Made by a program: the position numbers and the translations under genes. The notes beneath the pieces are model-generated. The model was not told the DNA's origin, searched no databases, and saw nothing but the letters and a program-made list of their open reading frames with translations. Source: Capsaspora owczarzaki ATCC 30864 (Eukaryota; Opisthokonta; Filasterea). From it: DNA of 64,000 bases. The stretch lies in the NCBI RefSeq assembly GCF_000151315.2, contig NW_011887295.1, positions 609,504-673,503 on the forward strand, in the 5' to 3' direction. Below are positions 45,913 through 57,396 of this stretch, one piece after another (positions within the stretch are counted from its first letter, which is position 1; each line of letters opens with the position of its first letter).

Positions 45913-48694
45913 ATGCTGTCGTACCAGAATATGACTGAAAAACAGCAAAAGTTGTTTGACACGGTCAAGGATGCGAGTCAACAGCTCGAGTAAGCAAAAG
46001 CCGAAAATATTGGAAGGTGTACGTTGTGTGTTGACAGAGTGAAGCACAGCCTGTGCAAGAAACAGATTGGCAACGCTGAAGCGAAGGCGATTGCTGAAGC
46101 TATCAAAGTGAACACGACAATGACTGAGCTCAAGTAAGGCATCTCATGTTGACCGACACGTGTGAGTGGATGCTTCGTGCTCACTGGTGGAGGGGACGAG
46201 CAGGTTAGGTGGCAATCTGATTGCCGATGTTGGAGCGCGGGCGATTGCTGAGGCCGTCAGAGCGAACTGCACTTTAACAGTGGTCGAGTAAGGCATCTGA
46301 CGTTTGCCCATGCATGTGAGTGGACGATTCAGTCGAGGCATTCAGAGTACTCACTTATGGAAGCGACTGGACAGTCTGGCAGAGAATCGGATTGGCGATG
46401 CTGGAGCGCGCGCATTTGCTGAGACACTCAAAGTGAACAATACTTTGACCAAGCTCGAGTACGTCATCTCTCTTTGACTGGCGCATGTGAGTGGAGGATT
46501 GAAGCAGAGGGAATTCAGAGTTACTCACTGATCGAGAGGGATGGACAGTCTGAATGAGAATCAGATTGGCGATGCTGGAGCACAGGCGATCGCTGAGGCA
46601 CTCAAGGTGAACAAGACGCTGACTAGGCTGGGGTAAGACATCTCAAAGCTACTGATGCATGTGAATGGGCAATACAGAGGACGAAAAGTGCTCACTGATG
46701 AGAGCAACGAGTAGTCTGTGGCACAATCAGATTGGCGCTGCTGGAGCGCAGGCGATTGCTGATGCACTCAAGGTGAACACGACGTTGACTGAGCTCTAGT
46801 AAGCCATCTCACTTTGAGCAGATGCAGGTGTGGGGGTGACTTTAGCTGTGGCTATTCAGTGCTCATTGAGAGATGGGACTTGGACAGTCTGTACCAGAAT
46901 AAGATTGGCGATGATGGAGCACAGGCAATTGCTGAGGCACTTGAGGTGAACACCACGCTCACCAAGCTCTAGTAAAGTAGCTCAAACTTATTGATGCATG
47001 CAAGTGGGTGGTTTCAGCAGAGACATGCAGAGTGCTCACTGATGGGACGGACAGTCTGTGGGAGAATCAGATTACCTGTACTGGAGCGCAGGCACTTGCT
47101 GATGCACTCAAAGCGAATACGACGGTGACCAAGCTCGAGTAAGTCGCTCGTTTTGACAGAGGCATGTGAGTGGGTGACTTCCAGAGAGTAGATTCAGGGT
47201 GCTCACTGATGGATGGGATGAGCAGTCTGGGTGAGAATCAGATTGGCGATGCGGGAGCGCGAGCGATCGCCGAGGCACTCAAAGTGAACGAGACGCTGAC
47301 TATGCTGTAGTAAGTATTGGGTTGTTTCAATATGCCCTCACAATCGCTAGACTCATGCTACATTCTGCAATGTGACCGACAAACACAGTTTGAACAACAA
47401 CTTCCTGACAACTGACGGAATCGCTGCATTCAGGCAAACGGGCAATGCCATTTGTGACTTGGAGTAAGGCTTTGCATGTTTCTTGGATTTTTTCGTGAAG
47501 GAAATTTCAAACTACAAAGCCATTCACTTGCTTTGGCGCCATTGATTTGTTTTGGTAGCCTTGACGACCAGCGTGCTCCTTCGAATGATGAATTGGCTCA
47601 GATTTTTGCTCGTACCAGCGCCGCGATCACTCGGGCTACCACCCTTGAGGCCGAGAACCAGAAGGTCCGCTTCGAGCTGGCTGCCAAAGACCAGGAGCTG
47701 CAACAGCTTCGCTCCGATCTCGCTGCCAAGGATCTTGAACTGAAGTCAGCACTTGATCGGATTGACGTGCTGGAGCGCAACCAACCAGGTGTTGGCTCGG
47801 CAGCGAGCTCTGACGGACCCATCCCGCGAGTTTCTCTCGCAACGCTTGTCACCGCCACAAACAATTTTGCTGCTGATGCTCTGCTCGGCGAAGGAGCGTT
47901 TGGTCGTGTGTACGGCGCCAGTTTGCCTGGCCCTCGCGTTGCCATCAAGAAGCTGTCTGCCGAATCCAAGCAAGGCTCTGCCGAATTCAAGTCGGAACTG
48001 CACTCGTTGGCGAAATTCCGCCACCCGAATGTTGTTGCTATTCTGTCGTATGCAGAAGACGGTGACGAGCGATGCCTGGTGTACGAGTTCATGCCCAATG
48101 GCTCTGTTCGCGATCGCTTGAATCACAAAAACAACCCCTCCGCTGACCTGGTCCCAGCGTCATCGCATTGCGGCTGATGTTGCCCGTGGCATGCACTACA
48201 TCCAGGGAGCCTTCTCTGACAAGCCACTGTTTCACTTCGACCTGAAGACCGACAACGTGCTGCTAAACGCGCATTTCAATGCGAAAGTGTCTGATTTTGG
48301 TCTCTTCCGCGCCCAACACCTCGATGAGAAGAGCTACATTTTCACCCAGCTTGTGCAAGGCGCAGTTCCCCAGCTGGTGCAAGGCGCAGCTCCTTACATG
48401 TGTCCGGAGTTCTTTGAGGAAGGCCGCATGACCAACAAGACGGCTGTCTACGCGTTTGGCATGATTCTGCTGGAACTGCTGACTGCAGAAAAACCCGGCA
48501 CCAGGCTGAAGTCAAAGGCGCGCATAGCGGTGACAAACCAAGCCATCGCTGGCATGGTGGACTCGACCCTCAATCCAACCGAAGCCGAGCATCAGGGTGT
48601 CCGCGAGATTGTCACTCTCGCCCTCGAGTGTCTTGCCGATGAAAGTGACGAACGCCCGTCCTTTGGTAGCATCCTCACTTTGTTGGATTCTTGA
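45913..48694 (+). CDS. Leucine-rich-repeat TKL kinase, one LRR per exon, with a frameshift
   Basis: Proposed exons: 45913-45989, then eight exons of exactly 84 nt (46050-46133, 46204-46287, 46375-46458, 46549-46632, 46715-46798, 46888-46971, 47055-47138, 47226-47309), a 75-nt exon 47389-47463, and 47559-48694. Every intron is phase 2. Each 84-nt exon encodes one 28-residue ribonuclease-inhibitor-type repeat of the form L-x3-NxIGDAGAxAIAEALKVN-T-LTxL. A coiled coil (about 47580-47790) joins these to a TKL kinase domain with LGEGAFGRVYG, VAIKKL and VSDFGL. The catalytic loop reads HFDLKTDN rather than HRD. A one-base frame shift occurs between about 48127 and 48145: the upstream frame stops at 48177, while the downstream frame continues from TWSQRHRIAADVARGM to the end. 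Either a sequence error or a decaying gene. There is no signal peptide, so cytoplasmic. Confidence 0.8.
48345..48392 (+). repeat. 24-bp tandem duplication in the kinase activation segment
   Basis: Two near-identical copies encode QLVQGAVP and QLVQGAAP just before the PYMCPE motif, lengthening the activation segment by eight residues. Confidence 0.85.
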
Positions 48695-49243
48695 TGGCAA
48701 GCGGGGGTTGCTGTATTCGTGTTTCAATCTGTAGCGGGTAAATTCGCTTCGTCGGAGAGCTGTGTGGAAATTACTTGCCGCGCACGTACAACGTGCTCTT
48801 TCCGCGAATTTTACAGTCCCAGCTGCTTCCTGCCTTGTTTGTTCCGTTTGAGATGTACTGTATTTTTGTTTGATTCTTGCCCAACAGGATCCCGCGGTGT
48901 GTGTGTATGTGAAAAAGGCTGTGAAAATTGAATGTGCTTCAAAAATGTACCTCCTTCCGAAGTTCGCGTTTTTCGGATCGAAACCCCGTTGTACCGCTTG
49001 TTTTCTGGTATCTGAGCAATGATACATATCTTGCTGATGTTTGTTGTGTCGCTTTGGGCGTTGGCTCCTTTCGCAACTGCCAGGCGCAGAATCATATAGC
49101 AAAACGCCTCCAGCATCCTACTCACGTTACATGAATCGAACTGGAGGCGTCGTGTGCGATATACTGCACGTTGTTCTGTTTTACTTTGGCTTGCTCAGTC
49201 TTCCATCTTTGCGATACACTTTTTCACTTGTCGTTGTTGTCGC
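48695..49243. other. Intergenic region without recognised genes
   Basis: 549 bp between the LRR kinase and the small unknown gene. No significant ORF, repeat or RNA gene is visible. Confidence 0.5.
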
Positions 49244-50035
49244 ATGTCGATTGGAACTCCAGGCGGGATCTGGTCGCCAGCAAGCCAGCCGCTCTTGACG
49301 CCTGCCAGCACGACCGCATCCCAGACAGTCGCTGCGATCTCACATCACCAACAGTACGCAGCCAACGCGGGTGAGCTGACCGAGCTGTGCGCGCAGCTGG
49401 AGCGCAACGTTGAGGCCTGTCTCGCCCAAGTGTAACTACGAACGATCGCTTTTGATGCCTACTCCCTGACTATTGCACACAAACTCACATTGAGTGCATG
49501 AAAATGATTATTGCAATGATTGTGATGGATTGGCCCATTGCGATGGATGAAACGTCGTGGCTTATGGCTGTCAATAGTGATGCGGCGTTGCGATCGCCAT
49601 ACTCGCACTCTCGAGCAATAGGTATGATTGATGATGTTGCTGTTGTTGAAGTGATTTAAGCGTGGTCCGTGCTCATGATCGAGCTTGTACTGACCAACTC
49701 ACTGTGAAATCGTCTGGTACGACTGTTCGATCCGGTTTTGTGTAACTCTCTCGCTCTCGCTCTTCTTTGCCACAGACGACCTAGATGCCATGACAGCTTT
49801 GTTGGCACGCATGGAAGAGCAAGCAATTTCGTCCCAGCTGCAACACCTGCCAGCGCCGAGTAGTCAAGCGCAACCTACGGCAGAACCCGGAACGTCGTCG
49901 ATGGATCCACAACTCTTAGACATGGATGTGCTGCTGGTTGAGACATCGAACGTTGCGGCGGCATTGCATCGCGATCACCAACGGCTGACGAAAAACTTTG
50001 AGCTCGCAACAAAACGGCTTGAATCCCGACCATGA
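49244..50035 (+). CDS. Small two-exon protein of unknown function
   Basis: I do not recognise this gene. Exons 49244-49370 and 49776-50035 join in phase (donor GGGTGAGC) to 128 residues. The N-terminus is Ser/Thr/Pro-rich. It is followed by a helical stretch (DDLDAMTALLARMEEQA), a Pro/Ser/Gln spacer and a C-terminal helix (NVAAALHRDHQRLTKNFE, then LATKRL). If exon 1 is not spliced at 49371, a further helix (ELTELCAQLERNVEACLAQ) would be included but the frame would stop at 49433. Small helical proteins of this kind often belong to complexes such as Mediator or BLOC, but nothing here proves it. The intron is 405 nt. Confidence 0.4.
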
Positions 50036-50184
50036 TGCAAGTGCATGTGCGTGACATGAAGAATCGTTCGTTCAAACAAAGTGCTGTATGTTGTTGATTG
50101 TATTCCGTTCAAAGTCCAATTTCAGTTCGCGGAAAGGCGGAAGGAACGAGCAAATCAACAACAGAAACGAAACGATTGTTTCTC

Positions 50185-52968
50185 TCAAATGCCAATGCGC
50201 TTCAGTGCGTCGCGAGACATGCGGTCCACATGAACCATCATCTGCTCAACCTCGGTGGGGTGCTTGGCATTGATTGCGCGGAAAAAGTCGGTCAGGTAGA
50301 GCTGCATGCCAAACCAGAGTGAGAAACAAAGAATCAACTGCCGCGACACGGCTCAACTGAACTGATTCTACAAAAATCAGCATACCTTCAAATCAATGGT
50401 GCAAATCGGATCGTCCGCCACATCAAACTCTTCCTCAACCTTGTCGTCGTCTTCATCGTCAGCGAACATGTTGTCTGCGAAACCAAAAGAGTGTGCGGAG
50501 TAGATGAGAAATCCATGACTCCAACATACCTCACACAACTCTCTACTTGATCTGCCACCAGCAGAAAAAAACCATACCCGAAAGATCGCCAAAGAGATCA
50601 TCATCAAAGTCGTCCTGCTCGCCCTGTCCATCGTCCACATCCTCGTAGGCGCCATCGTCGTCTCCTTGGCCATCATCGTCCTCGTAGTCACTCTCCTCTT
50701 CGTCGGCGGCGGAGGCAAGAGGCGCAGCTGCGCGCTCTTGTTGCACTTGTAGCTCAGCTGCAAGCACTTGGAACATGGAGATAATGGCGGGGAGTTGCTG
50801 GATTTGAACGGCTATTCGAGACAAATTTCCGCAGTGTGAGCAATCGGCTGGCACAATCCATCGGCAGCTGACAACGTGCTATCAAACTTTACTTTGACGG
50901 GTTTGAGAGCGGGTGCGGACTTCTGCTCGTGCAAAACCAAGATTTGGATGGTTGATTCGCCAGTGAGAAGGACAATTTCCATCGGCACAACCACTCAATA
51001 TGCGACGATACTCACTCTTGGAAGGAGCTGCCACTTGCACTTCAACAGGCAGGGTTACTGCCATCACACGAGGATCCTCCGACATGAGAAGGGCGCAAAG
51101 CGAAATAATCCTGTCATTCGACAAAAATTGTTGGAATTGTGAGAATGATAGCAGGGCGGGGGGAAAGGAATGGCCAACGGGTGCAATGTGACAAAACTCA
51201 CAACAACTTGTTGGCAAACGTATCGCCAATAATAGCGTGCTGGACATCGACCCAGGTCTGGAGCAACAAGGTCAGACCATTCTTGTCGCCAACGGTCGTG
51301 TTGGCAATCAGATCGAGCACCGCCGCGAGCTGAGTTTGCATCAAGAATGCAATAACCACAAGGAAGGCCTGCACAAAAACAAATAAAACCGAGATGTCAC
51401 GTCATTAGTGGAGCTCTCGACAGAGAACAAATCAAAAAAGCTTGAATTCAAACAACCATAATTACATACCTTGCGCGCGAGACTAGCATCCGTGGAAGGG
51501 CCAGCCATGCGGGTGAGCATGGTTTGAACCATGTCTGAAAGGTACGGAGTCAAAACTTCGGGAATCTGCGCAAGTCAAACACATTGTGAGCCGCGAGATC
51601 ATGCCGTGGGGAAACCACGCCGCAGCAGGCTACAACACATGGCGACAAACAAACCTTGCGCAGAATTCCAAGAACGAGGTTGTCGCCAAAGTAGACATAG
51701 GGCCACGGCGCTGTGGGTCCGAAAACCTTCATCACGAAGGCTTGCAGAAGCGTCGCTCCCGAATTGCCGTTGGCGTCGGCGAAGGCCAGGATTCGTGCTG
51801 GGAAGGACCGAACAAAGCCGCGGAGCGCGACTGTGCCCTCTTGAACAATACCCGACTCGTTGGTATGCAGTAATAGTCGCATCAAAGCGCCAAATTGCGG
51901 AACAAAGAACGAGTCGTACCCGTCCGCCTGTTCCGGCGGCACTGATGCCGCCAAGATGCCAATCATGTCCACAAACACCTGGGCCAAACAACAGTGCAAG
52001 ATGAGACACTAAGACCCCAATCCCAAGCATCGACCAAGGAAAAAAATTGCGTTTTGCAAGCTCCACAAACATACCGTCACAAGCTCAACCATTGCTTCAT
52101 CAGGAGTCTCGGAGGTGAGGAAGGTTTCAAAGTAAGAAATGGCGGCCGGGGCAATGCGCGTGGTCGCGGTAGCATGCATGAGCGGATTGAGGCAGATTGT
52201 GCGCAGCAAATCAAGCGCGGCGCTCAAAACCATGCCTGTACAAGTGTAAGTAAAACCGGCAAATGCAGTCAAGTCACAATGAGTGTTCGCTCGACAAAAC
52301 AGAAACTGGGCTGCGAACAAGGTCAAAAAGCCCACCGTTAGTGTAGAGCCGCAAACAGCAGGCCAAAACAAGCGGTGTGAGACGAGCTTCGAGTGCAGCT
52401 GAAGCTTGCTGGTCAATCTGCGTGTTGGGCAATGAGAGGCGCGTAAATGTGAGGGCATGTGAGCAAGTCACTTTCTGCGAGTAGAATTGTTGCCAAAAAC
52501 ACAACGCGTACAGGAAGGAGCAGGATGATGCCATCGATGATAACTTGCAACAAGGTCGGGGTGGCATCCATTGCAGATCGAACAAGGCTTTCAATCAAGG
52601 CTGCAACATGAGGCTGCAGGGCTTCTTGCGAGCCCTTGACAGCTGCCAGCCTGAGCAGGACCAAAGTGGATGGTTGAATGAGCGTTCGATCACAATCCTC
52701 ATCAAAGTATCACTGTTCACAAACAACAAAGTCAAACGTACGAGCTCAGGGCGGTAATGGCCCCAACACGCAGAACGTTGGAAGACCCGTCTTGCGTCAA
52801 GACAGCCAGGACGGACGGCAAGAACGCGGCACTGACTTCTGGGGAAAGAATGCTCACATAAGCTGCAGCAAAGTTCAAAGCGGTGCCAAGGAAGAAGGGT
52901 GGCACTGTTTTTGGGGCGGATGGAGCACAACGAGGAAGCAGATATTTCTGCAAGTCAGACATGGAAAC

Positions 52969-53001
<33 letters not shown>

Positions 53002-55017
53002 AGAGTGGCAAGATCAACAGCGCGGTGCTACACAACGCACAGTTCTCGGTGGCGAGCGCGTTGGCCAGCAGATTGCGAACGAGGTCTTCGAATTGGACAC
53101 CACCCGTCAGATGTCGGTGGGACTCGAGCACGTGCTCTTGGCTCACAAGCAACAAGCGGAGTGGGGCTTCAATCAGCTTCCACCAGGCCTCGCTGCCAGC
53201 GTCACGGGCCGCCAGCGCCTCCGTCACTAGCTGGCTTGTGGAATCGACAAATGCCATGGCTACAGGAGAACCGAGAGTTTCAAACAGCACCTAGAAACCC
53301 ACAACCAGAAAATCGTGTCGTTAGTCACTCTGCAAGGATCATGACGGAAGCAAACCCAAGTTTGGCGTATTACCGATGTCACTTCCTCGCAAACGACTCG
53401 AACACTGGCTGATGCAGATCGCTCGGTATCCTCGTCATCGAGATACTCGTCAATATCGTCCTCCCAACGCTCAGCCTACCAGAACGTTCGCAACAAGGGG
53501 GATTGTTCTCAGTGATTCGCGTTCCCCCCTACTGCATCTCCTGCAAAGTTCTCAACAGATGGCCACATACCTGCTCTTCGGTGATTTGGGCGTAACGGCT
53601 GACATAGTACGCAACGCCGGTAAGGTTGGCAGCGATAATGTTGCGCAGACGCTTAATGTCCAGCGTTTTGCTGAGGAACTGCATCGCATACTCGATAAAC
53701 GTGTCAAAGTCAAGGACGGTGCCGTCAGAGTCGTAGTTGGCCGCCTCAGTGGCATCGGTTGCATTGACGACGAGTCGCTCGTAGAAAGCGATGCCAGAAA
53801 CAAAGCTCACCCACATCGGGCCGACAATGGGCTCGAGCAGCTCTCCGGCAATCTTGGGAGGGAAGGATCCAGCAATCCGCTCGCAGCTGGCCAACACCAT
53901 CGCACGAAGGCCATAATCGGCGGTTTCCGAGTGCTCGGCAGACAGGACGGCAACAAAGGGACCAATCCACGGCGCAACGATCGCGTCAGCGATCGCCTTC
54001 TTTTCGTCGGCGCGCCGGGTGTAAATGTGCTTGATGCATGTGGTGAAGATCTTGACTGCGCGACCGCGAGCGCGCACGCCATACGCGTGTTCCGAGATGA
54101 AAATGTTGTGCAACAGCGGAGTGAGGCTCTGCAAGACGGGAATCATTGTCTCGCTGCTAATGGCATCCGAGCGATGCAGGAACTCTTCGAGCACACGCAA
54201 TGCGCCGTGGGCCTGGTTCTTGTCGCCAGCCTGGAGCAATCCGTTGACAATGGGGAAGAACTCGGGCCACTCGGACTCCCACTCGTACTTGCCAATGCTG
54301 GCCAGCAGGTAGGCAGCGGCCGATCGCAGCTTGGAGTCTGTGCAGCCCAGAACAGGCACGACGAGCTCACGCACTCGCGCCTTGACGTCGGCCGGCGGCG
54401 CAGGGGCGAGCAGGGACAGACGCTCGTCCGTCACTGGATCGCGCGCAAAGTGTCCCTGCCACCGCTTGGTCACAAACTGCTGCAGCAAGATGCCTGCAAG
54501 CTGACGCACTGCTGGAGGCACGTCATTGTCCGCCAGAAACGCAGCGAGGCTCGCACTGAAAGCTGTGCATCGACAAAACCGAAAAACCAAAAAAAAAAAA
54601 AAAAAAATGCACATGCAGGTCAGTTCGGCTGTGGGAGGGGAAGGAGCCGCATTGGCTAGATGATCTCGGAGATGGTGCTGGCTGAAGCAAGTGCGAAAAG
54701 CGATGGGGGCGGGGAGGATTGGATGGCGAGACTTTGGACGCCACCAGCGTCGGGCTTCCCAATGGGACCGCGTGGAGCATTCCCGCCAAATTTCAGGTTT
54801 TGGCGGGAAGTTCAATGCAGCTGCAATCCGCTCAGTGTTTCCCCCTTCTCCTGTCTCAATGCGTCCTTCCCAACGTCTGTCAATGAGGATGCTGAGTGTA
54901 GAACGTACCAGGGTACTCTTCGAGAGTGTGGAGCTGCTGCTCAGAGTCCGCGTCGTTGAGCAGGATGGCCAGCAAACACTGGCTGACATGCGGGTTGATG
55001 TCCTCAATGGTCGCCAT
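50185..55017 (-). CDS. IPO9: Importin-9 (Kap114-type karyopherin beta)
   Basis: Nuclear import receptor for histones and ribosomal proteins. Sixteen exons: 55017-54909, 54562-53571, 53475-53374, 53290-53041, 52947-52742, 52650-52512, 52417-52336, 52235-52075, 51978-51655, 51565-51470, 51368-51208, 51110-51016, 50922-50893, 50811-50578, 50474-50386 and 50301-50185. HEAT repeats run throughout, and RQLAGILLQQFVTKRW, AHGALRVLEEF, GRAVKIFTTCIKHI, NYDSDGTVLDFDTFIEY and YAQITEEQ match importin-9. The 30-nt exon encodes VRTRSQTRQ, equivalent to human IRTRSKS. An acidic loop (DDDGQGDDDGAYED) and the terminal LYLTDFFRAIN to RIGI are also typical. All junctions agree except exon 4 to exon 5, where phases differ by one base beside a 30-A run. 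Divergent from the SMIM12-like gene. Confidence 0.92.
52970..52999. repeat. 30-nt poly(A) run in importin-9 intron 4
   Basis: Uninterrupted A run (T on the coding strand) between exons 4 and 5; a likely site of sequence error or length variation. Confidence 0.95.
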
Positions 55018-55397
55018 ACGAAAATGAATGAACACAAGAGAAAGAGAGATGGACTGACAAAAGTGACTCGAGAAATACTACTGTAGATTATCTCCAGTAC
55101 CGTACACGAGCGCAAGGTAAAGCGAGGTGTGGTCTGCCAACACTGAGGACAAGTTGGTCGCGTTCGCCTTGACTCGTCTTCTCTCAGCCCTTGCCAAAGC
55201 TGAAACCCAGCACGAGTAACAAGATCCTTCCGACCATTTCGCGGCATCGGTCGCATTTTGTTTCCAGTCTAGTCTCTCTTGGCGGAATTTCGCTCAGTCT
55301 TGATCGAGTTCAGTCCGACTTTTGCTCCATTCTTTGCTCATATCATTCAACAACGACCAGTGTAGAAAGCTCACTTTTTTCTTTCCCAGTACTCGGC
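55018..55397. promoter_or_regulatory. Divergent intergenic region between importin-9 and SMIM12-like genes
   Basis: 380 bp between divergent start codons, presumed to hold both promoters. No specific motif recognised. Confidence 0.5.
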
Positions 55398-55828
55398 ATG
55401 TTTGCGCGATTCGTTCAAGTGTAAGCCTTGACTGTGAATAAGGAGAACGAAGAACGGGGTTTCCACGCTTGTGTGCACTCCCCCACCTCCCCTCTGCTAC
55501 CCCGCTCGCTCCTGATCGCATCGCTTCTTCTGCCATCTCGTCTGGATCCATCACTCAATGCATTTGGATGCGGGGGCGTGCTTGTGCTAGACTCTTTCCG
55601 CGTGCCGTTGCCGTGGTCTGCTTGCCCATTGCCGTCGTGGTCGGCTATCTCGGATCGCAGGTCGAGCGCACGATTGCACCGCCAGTGGAAGGACGGCCCA
55701 AGACCACGTATGACTTGCGGGAAGAGCGAAGACAGCGCGAAAGGCAGGCCAAGTTGGACCAGGACGCCCTCGCCGCTCAGAACGCAGTCGCAGTAGCATC
55801 ATCACCGACTCCAGCCTCCTCGTCATGA
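55398..55828 (+). CDS. SMIM12: SMIM12-like small membrane protein
   Basis: Exons 55398-55420 and 55591-55828 join in phase to 86 residues (human SMIM12 has 92). The protein starts MFARFVQV, then has one transmembrane segment AVAVVCLPIAVVVGYLG. This is followed by an ER-x-I and PPVEGRPKTTYDLREERR, matching the SMIM12 order of membrane helix, GxxGYxLE, PVEEE and ERREDRK. The Ala/Ser tail is variable. Function is unknown in animals. A reading frame beginning at 55469 overlaps exon 2 but lacks the conserved first residues, so I prefer the spliced start. The 8-codon first exon is easy to miss in automated annotation. Confidence 0.75.
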
Positions 55829-56192
55829 TCCGGGCCGCGTGTTTCTGCTGTTGAGTTTGTGCTATCTTGTGTCTGGTTAATAGTGTGTTTTTTTGCTGCC
55901 AATGTATTTGTACTGTCCCCGCCGTGCCACCTTTTTTTTTTTTTTTTTTTTTTTGGAACTTTACGGTGAACGAAGAAGATCGCATGGCTGGATGGGTCGT
56001 CGTGTATATGGCAACCAGCTTAATGACAGGAAGACGAGAAAAAGAGGTAATGTAATGAGCTTAATGACAGGAAGACGAGAAAAAGAGGTAATGTAATGAG
56101 CGATAGACAATGTTCGGCGTTGAGCGCCCGGCCCAAAGCCGCAGCAGGTACAAACAGATATACACAACATGATATTCACACGACAGCCCTTC
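55829..56192. other. Convergent 3' intergenic region with a tandem repeat
   Basis: 364 bp between the SMIM12-like stop and the stop of the unknown minus-strand gene. Contains a T-run at 55932-55954 and a perfect 41-bp tandem duplication. No gene seen. Confidence 0.6.
56017..56098 (+). repeat. Perfect 41-bp tandem duplication
   Basis: Units 56017-56057 and 56058-56098 are identical, each beginning AGCTTAATGACAGG. Confidence 0.97.
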
Positions 56193-57396
56193 CTATGCCT
56201 GAGGAGTGTCAACCAGCTTGGATAATGATTGAAGCTGACTCAAGTTGCCCTCGTCGGCAACAAGCTTGATAAGCGAGACAAAGACCCGATTCGTGAAATC
56301 GCTCGTCCAGCGCGTTTGCGAAAACTTGTAGAGGATGGGATCCAAATCGGACAGCGTCCGTGCCCCGAACGACATGAGATTGTGCAGAATCACGGCTGCG
56401 TGTTCGGGGAGAATGGCGTGCTGTAACATGGGCTCTGCGCCTGCGAGCATCTGGGCTGCCGGCAACAAGACTGTCTTTTGAGCATACACGCGCGAGTGCT
56501 TGGAGATGAGCGCGTTGAGATCCGGACCGGTGGCAATGTCACTGCGGGTCCTTCGCAACTCGCCGGCTCGTGCTGGGCTCGGGCTGCTACTGCTGCTGTT
56601 CAGGCTCATGCGACCGGCCACTCGCTGTGCGACAGGCTGGAGCAGCACCTTGTCCTCGCTTTCAATGACAATTGCGTCGGCTACAGCGTCCGTCGATTTG
56701 ATTGTCTGGGTTGCAAGCATTCGAACGATTTGGGGGGTGAGCACAACAACAAGGGCCAGTTTGTCCATGCAATTATCCGTCAAGAGTTCTTTCGTTTGCG
56801 TTTTCTGATGTTAATTGCCATTTTAGGCGCGTTTGTGTTTGTTTTTGTCTCGTTTCCTTTCTTTCTTTCTTTGTTTGTTGTTGTTGTTGTTGTTGTTGTT
56901 CTTGTTGTTGTTGCTACCGCTGCTTTTGTTTTGTTGCTTGCTGTTTGGGTGTTGCTGTTGATTCGTGTTTTGTTTTTGTGATCTCGACACATCGCGAGAC
57001 AACTTTTTTTTTTCAAAAAGATCACACTTTGCGAAAAACACCCGACAACACCACCATCGAATCGCCGGATCCAAAAAATCCCCATGCTGCCATTGCCGAG
57101 TGTTGCCGCTTGCGTGAGAGTGCTTGCAAACGAGAGACGGGATGGTGTGGACACGGCATTGTCGGAAAGGGGGGGGAGTTGCGCGTACGTACCTGCTCAG
57201 AATCGGCCAGAGCGGCCGATGTCGATGATGCGTTACTCACGCTGGGAAATTCGGGCGCGCTCACATGAAAACGCGAGCCCAGCGCATGCGAGCTGCTTGC
57301 GGGCGGCGCGAGGGTTGTTGCTCGTGACTGCAAGAGTCTCGTTGTGTCGCTGCTGCTTGGCTGCAGGAGCACAGGCGTTGTCTGTGACTGGGTCAT
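56193..57396 (-). CDS. Protein of unknown function (238 residues)
   Basis: I do not recognise this gene. Exons 57396-57193 and 56705-56193 join in phase 0 (SEQ then TIKSTDAV). The N-terminal half is Ser/Thr/Pro/Gln-rich and probably disordered. The C-terminal 130 residues look helical and globular: NALISKHSRVYAQKTVLLP, EHAAVILHNLMSFGAR, LDPILYKFSQTRWTSDFTNR, VFVSLIKLVADEGNLSQL. This alternation of helices is reminiscent of short repeat-helix proteins, but I cannot assign a family. The start at 57396 was chosen because the open frame upstream (to 57660) runs through a poly-Lys stretch encoded by an A-run of the kind found in introns. Extra upstream exons are possible. Confidence 0.5.

Noticed and set aside
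48154-48160. A 7-nt GT-AG 'intron' (GTCCCAG) that would restore the LRR-kinase frame
   Set aside because: Far too short to be spliced, and its removal would delete the conserved Trp-Ser-Gln of the kinase. A single-base error in the adjacent homopolymers is simpler.
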